64,000 nt of DNA from NCBI RefSeq assembly GCF_024320785.1, contig NZ_JANDBC010000001.1, positions 831,309 to 895,308 of the forward strand, written 5' to 3'. Below, in pieces: positions 18,501 through 25,348 of this stretch. The notes below the pieces were generated by a model. That model saw only the letters and a program-made list of their open reading frames with translations. It was not told where the DNA came from and made no database searches. Made by a program: the position numbers and the translations under genes. The stretch's first letter is position 1, and every line of letters begins with the position of its first letter. This stretch comes from Gracilimonas sediminicola. Its GTDB lineage: Bacteria > Bacteroidota > Rhodothermia > Balneolales > Balneolaceae.

Positions 18501-19249
18501 TGGAAAAGGAACATGGTGAAAATCAGATGCGGGTTTTCCTGAAAGACGCCCTGGACAGCTACCTTACCGGCCGTACGCTGGAGTCCAAAAAAGAACTGCC
18601 GCTGATCTATAATGAAAACCAGCAGTATATCCACTACAACAAAGGATCGTTGGTATTCTATGCCCTCAGTGATTATATCGGCGAAGAAAATCTGAATGCG
18701 GCGCTCAGCGATTACATTGACGAGGTTGCTTTTCAGGAGCCGCCATACACCACCTCATTGGAATTACTTGAGTACTTGAAAGCCGCCACGCCTGATTCGC
18801 TTCAGTACCTCATCAAAGATATGTTTGAAACCATCACGCTGTATGACAACCGGGTAGAGGATGCCACCTACACCGAACGGGACAGCGGCACCTATGAGGT
18901 AAACCTGACGCTTCAGGTTTCCAAATACCGAACGGGTGAAACCGGTAAGCGTATTTATCAGGATGAAGCCGGAGACAGCCTGGCCATCGAAATTGAAGAT
19001 CGCCGGCTTCCGGTCAAGTCACTTCCGCTCCAGGATTGGGTGGACGTAGGAGTTTTCGGTACCGATTCGCTCGGTAATGAAACAGTGCTTTATTTCAAAA
19101 AGCATAAATTCACCGAGATTCTGAATGAGCTGACCATCACGGTAGATGAGGAACCCTCCTCGGCTGGTATCGATCCCTATAACAAGCTGATTGATACTAT
19201 TTCGAATGACAACCGCCGGCCTCCTTCCCGTAAAGAGACAGAAGAATAG
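15581..19249 (+). CDS. ABC permease fused to an M1-family metallopeptidase
   Basis: A 1222-residue fusion. The N-terminal half has two sets of membrane segments (about residues 20-270 and 330-600) of the ABC-2 permease type. The C-terminal half (about 640-1170) is a zinc aminopeptidase domain with HEVAHQWW (H939, E940, H943) and a third ligand in SESLSEY (E963), one residue further than the usual spacing. The GAMEN exopeptidase motif is not obvious. Such fusions are known in Bacteroidota; the substrate is unknown, but peptide export coupled to trimming on the periplasmic side is plausible. Its 3' end is partly duplicated at 19538-19591. Confidence 0.93.
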   Translation: MFYNIFTFELRYWLRKPSFYVYSGILFLLSLFTMATAAGLFESITVSINSITIVNSASSINGLLNEMAIIVYFLLPAIIGGTIYKDYKHEMHSVLYSYPFTKWEYLLAKFLAGICIATLVVVAAAFGVFLGSIFPGTNPDLLGPFKLINYTQPFIYYIIPNLIFFGAIVFAVVTFTRNINVGFITILALFLIQIFAGNLTQDLDNKMLAALLDPYGFQANAYYTEYWTIYERNQNPLPWGEVILYNRLLWSGLGIAIFGLVYRSFSFSQEAFSFSLFRSKKSERVTKKNFGSILTVSLPKVDFDFSWIQNLKLAWTLSDIDLKYIIKGWAFIIISLVGLLISLSVILLGAEIFGTDTLPVTWQMLQLPGTFFNLFINILTFLYAGMLIHRSRTSNIDQLVHVTPTPNWTILLSKFLALVKMQVILLSIIMIAGIGVQLFNGYYNFEIGLYLFDLYAISLVHVVIWGLLATLFHSFFKNYYIGFILLLLISIGISFLGSIGIEQDIFKYNQGPGTQYSDMNGYGSSLAEYYVYKAYWLLLGIAFYVLSIILFRRGLPGSLKERLQNAKREFTPALKAAFTLSLVGFLSIGSWIYYVDNIKYERLSSKEREKQAAQWEKNYGKFKGIPQPRIVSSTINLDLVPESRDFKAAGTYILKNKTDVAIDSIHIDHNNFISSFSFNKPYELVLEDDSMNYDIYRLEDVLMPGDTLLFSFAISNKPNEILRNNSPVRHNGTFINNTIFPRLGYQESMELSGTDARERYGLPPKERMAPPTDSAALMNNYISGDADWIEFETTISTSPEQIAIAPGYLQDEWEENGRRYFHYKMDSTMVNFYSFISAEFEVVKDTWNDVALEIYYHKGHDYNLDHMMNGMKKSLDYYTSEYSPYQHQQVRIIEFPRTGGSFAQSFANTIPYSEAIGFIAEVDTTSEEGVNYPFSITAHEVAHQWWAHQVIGANVQGATMLSESLSEYSSLKVLEKEHGENQMRVFLKDALDSYLTGRTLESKKELPLIYNENQQYIHYNKGSLVFYALSDYIGEENLNAALSDYIDEVAFQEPPYTTSLELLEYLKAATPDSLQYLIKDMFETITLYDNRVEDATYTERDSGTYEVNLTLQVSKYRTGETGKRIYQDEAGDSLAIEIEDRRLPVKSLPLQDWVDVGVFGTDSLGNETVLYFKKHKFTEILNELTITVDEEPSSAGIDPYNKLIDTISNDNRRPPSRKETEE

Positions 19250-19303
19250 ATCATCTGAGAAATATAAAATCCTTTTAAAATCTCGCTTTCGCTCTCCTCT
19301 ATA

Positions 19304-19408
19304 TCTCCTCCTTCTCAAGGAGGAGACTTATTCGTGCTGAATTAATACTCCGTTTTATAATCTCAGCTTTGAATGTATAATCACGTCTTTCTCCTTATTA
19401 AGGAGAAA
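19304..19408. repeat. two short hairpins in a 389-base gene-free stretch
   Basis: The gap 19250-19638 has no gene. It holds a 10-base-arm hairpin (19304-19326, TCTCCTCCTT/AAGGAGGAGA) and a 9-base-arm hairpin (19388-19408, TTTCTCCTT/AAGGAGAAA) of related sequence. It also holds the relic at 19538-19591. The hairpins look like members of a REP-like family. Confidence 0.6.
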
Positions 19409-19537
19409 ACAAAAGAGGTCAAAAACCGGCCTTAGAGAAAAGTGCGTTAAGAAGTTCAAGCAAAAATGAACAATAAATTGGTTATGAACGCCTGTTTTTC
19501 TAAAGCTACGTCGTCCAAGCGGACGCTTGAACTATGT

Positions 19538-19591
19538 GACACCATTTCGAATGACAACCGCCGGTCTCCTTCACGGGAAGACAGCAATTAA
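19538..19591 (+). pseudogene. relic of the 3' end of a second permease/peptidase gene
   Basis: Read in frame, these 54 bases encode DTISNDNRR then S-P-S-R-E-D-S-N and a stop. The real gene ends DTISNDNRR then P-P-S-R-K-E-T-E-E and a stop (19193-19249). The nucleotide match covers about 40 bases. Nothing upstream of it continues the frame recognisably. It is best read as the leftover of a tandem paralogue lost by recombination. Confidence 0.8.
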
Positions 19592-19638
19592 GTAAGAAAT
19601 TCCGTTTCATGGTTGTCTAACCTGCTAAACCGACAGCC

Positions 19639-20118
19639 ATGAAACTTCTCTTATCGCTTTTACTGATTGTAAGCTCTGCCGTTTTCAGCGGACCTAAAGT
19701 CCATAACTTCAAGCTAAAAAACCTGGAAAACCGCACCACTTCCTACGAAGATGTGAAGGGAGAAGAGCTGACCGTAATCGACTTTTGGGCTACGTGGTGC
19801 AAGCCTTGTATCAAATCCATCCCCAAGTTTGTGGACATGTATGATGAGTTTGAATCACAGGGCGTACAATTTGTGGGCATCAGTGTTGACGGCCCCCGAA
19901 ACCTTTCCAAAGTTAAACCTTTTGCCAAATCCCTCGGCATAGACTATCCGGTATTACTGGATACCGACAACAATGTGATGGCACGCCTTCGGGTTCAGGC
20001 TGTACCCACCCTGCTTATCGTAAACAGCGAGGATGAAGTCGTGTATTTTCATGAAGGATACACCCCCGGTGAAGAGAAGATGATAGAAGCTGAAATCAAA
20101 AAACTACTAAACGAGTGA
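19639..20118 (+). CDS. TlpA-like thiol:disulfide redoxin
   Basis: A 159-residue thioredoxin-fold protein with an N-terminal signal peptide (about residues 1-17). The active site is WATWCKPC (C54, C57) and the cis-proline region is VQAVPTLLIV. The KPC pattern fits TlpA/ResA-type reductants of the periplasm. It is the first of a three-gene operon. Its stop overlaps the start of the next gene (TGATG), so the barrel protein is translated in step with it. Confidence 0.9.
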   Translation: MKLLLSLLLIVSSAVFSGPKVHNFKLKNLENRTTSYEDVKGEELTVIDFWATWCKPCIKSIPKFVDMYDEFESQGVQFVGISVDGPRNLSKVKPFAKSLGIDYPVLLDTDNNVMARLRVQAVPTLLIVNSEDEVVYFHEGYTPGEEKMIEAEIKKLLNE

Positions 20119-21623
20119 TGCTGCGGCTGCTAGTCATATCATCGGTAATCGGACTCCTTTACAGTTCGTCCGCTTTTGCCCAACTTTATGGCACCAATAC
20201 CTTCGAGTTTCAATATGGAAATCTGCCTTATGAAGAGAATACGGACCTGACAACATCGTACGATCAGCTCAATCTCTTTTATGATCAGGGAAAAATCAGT
20301 GCCTACGGACGGTTTGAACATTTTCTCACCCCCTTTAATGACCGCAACTACTTTCTTCTGACGCAAAAGCGACTGCAGTACGATGACGACCATTTTAAAG
20401 TGAGAATCGGGAATTTCTATAAAACCATCGGTCGCGGACTGTTACTTCGCAGTTATGACATCCCCGGATCCGTGTATGAAGACTCTTTTTATCGTACGCG
20501 ATATGCCTTCAACCGGGATCAGGAAGGCGTTGACATCAGCTACAAGAATGATTGGATTGAAGCCTCCGTAATCCGTGCCCGTCCTCTTTTCAATCCTCTT
20601 CCACCCAACTTTAAACCGGACAGTGCCCGGCGCCCCGATTTAATTGAAGCTATAGAGTCTGACTTTTATCTCACCGAAGACCTCAGTATTGGCGGAGCTT
20701 TCATGAGAAGCCGTTCCGACGGGCGTGACGATTACCGCGAACTGGCCTCATTAATGTACAACTACAACCTCCCTTTCAATCTGCAGGTTTACGGGGAATA
20801 TGCTTTTGATACCGATATCGCCCTTTTTCAATTTAAGGAGGAGGATTCCTACGCTCTTTATTCCGGGCTGAATTATTTCTATGGATCGTTTGGGCTCAGT
20901 GCCGAATACAAAAACTACAATCAATTTCGGCTGGGTTCGGGATACAACGATCCCCCCTCGCTCATTAAGGAACATACCTACCCGGTGCTGAACCGAAGTA
21001 CGCATGTGTTGAGCACCGCCAATGAATCCGGTTTTCAAGTGGAGGGCTTCTACAACTTTGAAGACGGCCATTCGGTTACGGCAAATATCACTACTGCTAA
21101 GAATGAGATTGCCCGAACCAACTATTACCGGGAGTATTTTTTGGAAGGATATTACCAGGCAAGCGACTTCCTGTCTTTCAAAGCCTTTGTGGACTATGCA
21201 ACCGATGAGCGCAAGGGAGAAGAAAATCGCATTTCGGCAGGGTTGATTTCGGAAAAAAGCTTCAACTATGAATGGAGCTTTGCTTTGGATGTTCAGTTCC
21301 AGACCTATTACAAAACCGCCTTCTCCCAAAACGTTGAGAATTATTACGCCTCCATCGCGTACAGCACAATACCCGATTTAACCGTCAGTCTTATATTCGA
21401 AGCCACCGATGACTTATTGCTTACCGACAATCCCAACACCTTTGATATTGAAGACGAAACGCGTACCTGGCTGGGCGGAAATGTGCGATACAAGATCAAC
21501 CAGTCTCACACGTTAGATGTTTTCGCGGGCAAACGACGCGGAGGACCTGCCTGCACATCCGGCATCTGTTATGAGATCCTGGATTTTGAAGGAGTTGAAT
21601 TAAGATTCACCACACGGTTTTAA
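20118..21623 (+). CDS. outer-membrane beta-barrel, DUF6029-like
   Basis: About 501 residues: a signal peptide ending SSAFAQ, then alternating short strands rich in Tyr, Phe and Asp through to a terminal FTTRF, typical of an outer-membrane barrel. The GNFYKTIGRGLLLRSYDIPG region (about residues 95-115) resembles the DUF6029 family, which has no known function. Start at ATG 20118 is chosen because it gives a TGATG overlap with the redoxin stop; a GTG one codon earlier is possible. It lies between two redoxins, so it may export or receive their partner. Confidence 0.7.
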   Translation: MLRLLVISSVIGLLYSSSAFAQLYGTNTFEFQYGNLPYEENTDLTTSYDQLNLFYDQGKISAYGRFEHFLTPFNDRNYFLLTQKRLQYDDDHFKVRIGNFYKTIGRGLLLRSYDIPGSVYEDSFYRTRYAFNRDQEGVDISYKNDWIEASVIRARPLFNPLPPNFKPDSARRPDLIEAIESDFYLTEDLSIGGAFMRSRSDGRDDYRELASLMYNYNLPFNLQVYGEYAFDTDIALFQFKEEDSYALYSGLNYFYGSFGLSAEYKNYNQFRLGSGYNDPPSLIKEHTYPVLNRSTHVLSTANESGFQVEGFYNFEDGHSVTANITTAKNEIARTNYYREYFLEGYYQASDFLSFKAFVDYATDERKGEENRISAGLISEKSFNYEWSFALDVQFQTYYKTAFSQNVENYYASIAYSTIPDLTVSLIFEATDDLLLTDNPNTFDIEDETRTWLGGNVRYKINQSHTLDVFAGKRRGGPACTSGICYEILDFEGVELRFTTRF

Positions 21624-21635
21624 ACAGGAAATACC

Positions 21636-22448
21636 ATGAAGCCATTTTTACTGCTCTTGCTTATCGTTCTTTTTTCACCTCCTGCTCTCGCTCAGGTAAA
21701 TACTGGTGATCCGGCCCCCGGCTTCACTTACACTTCCCTGGATGGGGACGAAATCTCCCTTGCTGATTTTGAAGGCAAAGTGGTCTATATCTTTTTTTAT
21801 GGAGCCGGTTGCCCGCACTGCCTCGATAATGGCCCCATCACGGAGAACGACATCTATCAACCCCACATGGAAGACACCGGCTTTGTTGCCCTGGGGCTGG
21901 ATACCTGGAACTTATCCCGATCGGCAAACCAAAGCTTTAAATCGGAAACCGGAATCACTTATACTTTACTGCTGAATGCCCGCCAAAGCCTGGAAGATTA
22001 CTACGGAAATACCTCCTCCTACGACCGGTCAGTTGTGATCTCTAAAGAGGGAGAAATTGCCTATAAGGGGACCGGATTTGTTGACACGGATACCGACCAG
22101 GTAATCGCTGTAATTGAGGAAGAATTGTCTAAAACCATTACCTCTGCCGGGCCAACCGATCAGTCTCCGGAGCGAATCAGCTTAGCTCAAAATTACCCGA
22201 ATCCGTTTAACCCGGTCACCACGATCTCATATGCTCTGGATAAGCCGGCTCAGGTTTCCCTCAAAATCTACAACATGCTGGGGGCTGAGGTAGCCACTTT
22301 GGTGAATGAGCGCCAATCGGCCGGACAAAAAACCGTAAGCTGGAATGCGTTGAGTTCATCAGGGAGTGCCGTTCCATCCGGGATGTACATTTACCAACTC
22401 CGTACAGAAGATCAGGTGCTTACCAAGAAGATGACGCTGATTAAGTAA
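21636..22448 (+). CDS. redoxin with type IX secretion sorting domain
   Basis: 270 residues: a signal peptide ending ALAQ, a thioredoxin-like domain with FYGAGCPHC (C59, C62) and, from about residue 180, a T9SS type A sorting domain (NYPNPFNPVTTI, ending in MTLIK). It should be exported across the outer membrane and kept at or released from the surface. The CPHC motif is DsbA-like, whereas the operon's first redoxin is CKPC. A surface oxidoreductase acting on secreted or outer-membrane thiols is a fair inference. Confidence 0.88.
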   Translation: MKPFLLLLLIVLFSPPALAQVNTGDPAPGFTYTSLDGDEISLADFEGKVVYIFFYGAGCPHCLDNGPITENDIYQPHMEDTGFVALGLDTWNLSRSANQSFKSETGITYTLLLNARQSLEDYYGNTSSYDRSVVISKEGEIAYKGTGFVDTDTDQVIAVIEEELSKTITSAGPTDQSPERISLAQNYPNPFNPVTTISYALDKPAQVSLKIYNMLGAEVATLVNERQSAGQKTVSWNALSSSGSAVPSGMYIYQLRTEDQVLTKKMTLIK

Positions 22449-22468
22449 CATCTGTTCAATTATAGCAT

Positions 22469-22656
22469 GTCATTGCGAGGTATTGCGCGACCGAAGTGCA
22501 GCAAATACCGTGCCTGTCCCGTACAACATTGTCGGGGGCAATCTCCCGATTTACATTATTAAGTGTAATTAGGGAGATCGCCTGCCTTTGCCGGTAGGCA
22601 GGCTTCGTCGCAAAAAACTATGCCCTGCTTAAACAAGTGAGCTCCTCTCGAATGAC
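22469..22656. mobile_element. MITE-like intergenic element
   Basis: A 188-base stretch bounded by near-complementary ends (GTCATTGCGAGG at 22469-22480 and CCTCTCGAATGAC at 22644-22656). Inside are a 17-position hairpin (22541-22578, ATCTCCC/GGGAGAT ends) and an 8-base perfect hairpin (22580-22603, GCCTGCCT/AGGCAGGC). There is no open frame. The end sequence resembles the CATTGCGAGG-type repeats found between genes in many bacteria. Confidence 0.65.
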
Positions 22657-22700
22657 GGGCTAGTTCGTTCCCGCTTGACAATTATTGTTCAAAGAGGGTA

Positions 22701-22774
22701 TCCATCCCGTCTTGCAAAATTAAGATAAGGTGTTATCTTAGGCATTAATAAGGGGATGGAATGCGAACACCTTA
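22701..22774. other. interleaved inverted repeats, pseudoknot-like
   Basis: TCCATCCC (22701-22708) is complementary to GGGATGGA (22753-22760), and TAAGGTGTT (22726-22734) to AACACCTTA (22766-22774). The order A-B-A'-B' is that of a pseudoknot or of alternative hairpins. A 5-base tetraloop hairpin (22777-22790) follows. It lies in the 457-base gene-free stretch just before the cassette array; function unknown. Confidence 0.5.
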
Positions 22775-22905
22775 GACGAACAATGGTTCGGAGTACATCC
22801 CAGAAATCACTTTATGCGAATAGTGAATCCGAATAGAGTGGATAAAAGTATGTTGGCTCTGTTCGACCTAACAAAACCCTGTTCGTATAATATTATGTTA
22901 GCCAC

Positions 22906-23481
22906 ATGACTGATATCATAAATCATCAACATTATTGGGAATACTTTTTAGCTATTGAAGATGATTTAGTTAAAACTAGTCGATTTGTAGATTTTTCGAC
23001 TGATAATTACCCCACCTACTCAATTGAATTTGCTAAAATAATTCTTTCAAGTGCATCGGAATTTGACGTAATAGCTAAATTGATTTGTAATAAAATCTCT
23101 CCAAATAAAAAAGCTGGTAACATTAATGACTATAGAGAAATAATCATCAATGAGTACCCAAAGTTTCCTACAATGGAAATCAATTTGACTAGATATGGAA
23201 TAAAGCTAAAACCATGGGCAAGTTGGGAAAATGATTCTAATCCCAGTTGGTGGACGAGTTATAACAATGTAAAGCACGAGAGAAACAAATTTTATCATGA
23301 AGCTACTTTAGGGAATGCACTTCAATCTTCCGCTGGTCTATTATGTGGTTTATTATATTTATTCAGAAACACGTTTGGACAAATCAGGCTAGAACCTGGA
23401 ACGCAACTATTTGAGTCTAGAAATTCGACAATTTTAGCAAGTGGTTTAATTTGTTGGGATTTTAAATTGCCTGATGATTAA
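22906..23481 (+). CDS. orphan cassette gene of unknown function
   Basis: I do not recognise this 191-residue protein. No signal peptide or membrane span is evident; it is probably a soluble, mostly helical protein. NVKHERNKFYHEATLGNAL (about residues 125-143) resembles helical regions of HEPN/AbiV-like proteins, but a catalytic RxxxxH motif is only weakly met (RNKFYH), so this is a guess. The gene is clearly more AT-rich than its neighbours, with A/T-ending codons, which fits recent transfer. It starts two bases after the cassette boundary and its stop is 12 bases before the attC. Confidence 0.75.
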   Translation: MTDIINHQHYWEYFLAIEDDLVKTSRFVDFSTDNYPTYSIEFAKIILSSASEFDVIAKLICNKISPNKKAGNINDYREIIINEYPKFPTMEINLTRYGIKLKPWASWENDSNPSWWTSYNNVKHERNKFYHEATLGNALQSSAGLLCGLLYLFRNTFGQIRLEPGTQLFESRNSTILASGLICWDFKLPDD

Positions 23482-23493
23482 TACTTAAAGTAT

Positions 23494-23574
23494 GGCTAAC
23501 AAGTGGACTCGTTTAGGGTTCAGAGCATTAATTTTAGCAACTCGACTCACCGTTTAAACGCAGGCTCGTTAGGT
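23494..23574 (+). other. attC recombination site
   Basis: 81 bases from GGCTAAC (R'' box) to GTTAGGT (R' box). The inner CGTTTA at about 23510 pairs with TAAACG in the CACCGTTTAAACGC stretch, giving the imperfect R/L palindrome of attC sites. The R' region (TTTAAACGCAGG..CGTTAGGTG) resembles VCR-type sites. Confidence 0.75.
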
Positions 23575-23611
23575 GTAAATACAATATTAACCATAAGTAT
23601 TTAATAGAAAA

Positions 23612-23880
23612 TTGAATTTCAATATTTCTCTTTTACAAAACTTTGACTTAGATGATTTTAGAAAAATATACCTATCTGCACTAGAGAATAACTGGGAATC
23701 ATTGGAAGGAAACAATGATAGAGGTAGTTGGGAGGATAATTTTAAAACTTATGCTCGTTACGGTGCTCTGCTCCGTAATGCCAACCGGAGGCTCTGCCTC
23801 AAACTATCTACCTGTTCTGAACGTTTTAGCCCTTTATTGAATCTTAATCCTAGTGCTGCTCAAACACCAGACCGTTATGT
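23612..23880 (+). pseudogene. truncated cassette gene fused to repeat sequence
   Basis: A TTG-initiated frame encodes about 50 plausible residues (FDLDDFRKIYLSALENNW). It then runs into a hairpin-rich stretch (cggtgctctgctccg, ggaggctctgcctc; 23759-23803) that codes for low-complexity junk and into a cassette boundary-like GTTATGT at 23874-23880. The frame stays open to 23965 but overlaps the next real gene. It is best read as the 5' end of a gene whose 3' end and attC were lost. Confidence 0.55.
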
Positions 23881-23898
23881 CGAAAAGAATCTAATTTT

Positions 23899-24474
23899 AT
23901 GCCGGAACCCGATCCAACAAAAATCTTGCCCTTTGCATCGTCGAAAGATCTCGGCCATTGGCTAAAACTGAATCACAACACGGAGAATGAGCTTTGGGTG
24001 AAAATATTCAAGAAGAAGACCGGGATTCCGAGCGTGACCTGGAATGATGTCGTGATTGAGGTGCTTTGCTGGGGCTGGATTGACGGTATCAGGAAGTCAT
24101 TGGATGACCAGGCTTATCTTCAACGGATTACTCCCAGGAAAGCCCGAAGCAACTGGTCAAAAAGGAACCGAGAACTTGCCGAGCGTTTGATAAGCGAAGG
24201 CCGCATGATGGAATCGGGGCTTAACCAAGTTCGTGCCGCCAAATCGGATGGCCGGTGGGAGAAGGCCTATGTGGCAAGCGAATTGGAAGTGCCGGCAGAT
24301 TTCCTGGAAGCACTCCATGGCAAGCCGAAAGCAAAACAGTTCTTTGAAACACTCAACAAATCAAGTCGTTATCACATCGCCTACGGATTGACATCAGCGA
24401 AGAAGCCCGAAACCAGACAGAGGCGATTTACAAAATTCATGGATATGCTGGCTCGTAAAGAAAAACCGGCTTGA
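23899..24474 (+). CDS. YdeI/OmpD-associated family protein
   Basis: A 191-residue cytoplasmic protein of the YdeI family (also called bacteriocin-protection proteins). Landmarks are LWVKIFKKKTGIPSVTWNDVV, WGWIDGIRKSLDDQAYLQRITPRKARSNWSKRN (about residues 55-90) and the C-terminal helical domain with TSAKKPETRQRRFTKFMDML. Biochemical function is not established. It begins 19 bases after the GTTATGT boundary and is followed by a degenerate attC, so it is probably a former cassette. GC content is close to the genome, unlike the first cassette gene. Confidence 0.88.
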   Translation: MPEPDPTKILPFASSKDLGHWLKLNHNTENELWVKIFKKKTGIPSVTWNDVVIEVLCWGWIDGIRKSLDDQAYLQRITPRKARSNWSKRNRELAERLISEGRMMESGLNQVRAAKSDGRWEKAYVASELEVPADFLEALHGKPKAKQFFETLNKSSRYHIAYGLTSAKKPETRQRRFTKFMDMLARKEKPA

Positions 24475-24481
24475 TCTCTCT

Positions 24482-24546
24482 CTGATGCTCTACAGCTGAG
24501 CATCTTCATTAGCTACGCACCGTTTAAACGCCGGGTTATTAGCCGC
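24482..24546 (+). other. degenerate attC-like site
   Basis: A 7-base hairpin GATGCTC/GAGCATC (24484-24503) is followed by CACCGTTTAAACGC (24518-24531), shared with the first attC, and GGGTTATTAGCC. The R' box does not fit GTTRRRY and no matching left box is clear, so this may be a decayed site. Confidence 0.5.
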
Positions 24547-24623
24547 CTTAACCCAACTGTGGCTATACTTATGAAAATTCCTTGGCGTTAATTAAATTGT
24601 TGTTGTTAACAAACCCGTCTGAG

Positions 24624-24804
24624 ATGATCACAAAAGAGAAAGTAAAAAAAGAAATAGATCGACTCTCTGACACGGAATTGGAAAAAGTATATCTGTATTT
24701 GTCTTCTCTCAATAAGACTAAAAAAAACCAAGCTAAATCTACGGTCGTTGAAACTTAAGGGGAAACTGGATAACCAAAATCTGCGATCTGTAGCCTACAA
24801 GTAG
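24624..24804 (+). pseudogene. frameshifted antitoxin-like small gene
   Basis: The first frame (24624-24758) encodes 44 residues, MITKEKVKKEIDRLSDTELE and on, like the helical start of small type II antitoxins (DUF2281-like). In the +1 frame from 24748 the sequence continues LKLKGKLDNQNLRSVAYK to a stop at 24804; tails of the form LKGxxDxxNIRxxAYE are common at the end of such antitoxins. One indel around 24745-24750 would join the two. No toxin gene follows. The other 24475-24875 sequence holds only attC remnants. Confidence 0.55.
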
Positions 24805-24875
24805 AGTACTTATCGATAAATCAGTACAGGAAATTTCACTTTCCAACATATAGCAGCTGCTAACAAGACCTTATC

Positions 24876-25346
24876 TCAAAGCCTTTCCGCCCTCTCCACA
24901 GCAACATACCCCAAAATCTCTTTCAGTTCATCCGCTTCCACAAAACCCGAAATATGAAACAGGTATTCCCCATCGGAGGATAAGAAAACAATAGCCGGTA
25001 CATTTTGTACGCCGAACTTCTGGGCTAATCGTAAAGGAGTGATTCTGTATTGCTGATAGGTTTTTTTATCCTCATTATCGTCCCGGTTTAGTCGGGTAAG
25101 TACAAAATCTTTGCTGAGTGCTGCGCTAAGCTCCGGGTACACTTCCTTCTTCATTTTCTTACACCAGCCACACCACGGTGCCCAAACATCTACCATGATG
25201 GGTTTGCCCTCTTCTTCCGCCAGCTTCAGAGCTTGTTCAAAGGAATGCCATTTCAGTTCTGTTGACTGACCATGAACATAATTTGGAATACCTACCCCAA
25301 TCAGGGTGAAAATAAACGACAGGTAAAACAGGTGTCTGAATTTCAT
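24876..25346 (-). CDS. periplasmic thioredoxin-family protein
   Basis: 156 residues: a signal peptide to about residue 26 (VHGQ), then a thioredoxin fold of the DUF255-like type with VWAPWCGWCKKM (C59, C62) and cis-proline in VQNVPAIVFL. Orthodox WCGWC spacing suggests a reductase acting on periplasmic partners. It starts 2 bases after the stop of the upstream TonB-dependent receptor, so it is co-transcribed and probably coupled. The receptor's plug carries its own CxxC pair, a candidate substrate. Confidence 0.9.
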   Translation of the reverse strand: MKFRHLFYLSFIFTLIGVGIPNYVHGQSTELKWHSFEQALKLAEEEGKPIMVDVWAPWCGWCKKMKKEVYPELSAALSKDFVLTRLNRDDNEDKKTYQQYRITPLRLAQKFGVQNVPAIVFLSSDGEYLFHISGFVEADELKEILGYVAVERAERL

Positions 25347-25348
25347 CT

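Larger units (their letters stand above)
22897..24860 (+). mobile_element. integron-type gene-cassette array without integrase (CALIN-like)
   Basis: The array starts at GTTAGCC (22897-22903), two bases before an ATG. The first cassette ends with an 81-base attC site (23494-23574). Its left box GGCTAAC is the exact complement of the cassette's own first bases, GTTAGCC, as expected of a mobile cassette. A 14-base stretch CACCGTTTAAACGC recurs at 23548-23561 and 24518-24531, the second in a degenerate attC. GCTGCTAACAAG near 24850 looks like a broken left box. No integrase gene is in the window. Confidence 0.7.

Noticed and set aside
17756-18634. A 292-codon open frame on the minus strand
   Set aside because: It lies opposite the M1-peptidase domain of the fusion gene and has no recognisable family.
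22860-22903. ACCTAAC..GTTAGCC as a complete attC in front of the first cassette
   Set aside because: At about 38 bases it is shorter than any normal attC and its inner parts do not pair; it may be a remnant or an insertion point only.
23759-23803. Two short hairpins (cggtgctctgctccg and ggaggctctgcctc) as possible CRISPR or terminators
   Set aside because: They do not repeat with spacers and have no T-run; they look like degenerate palindromic filler in a truncated cassette.
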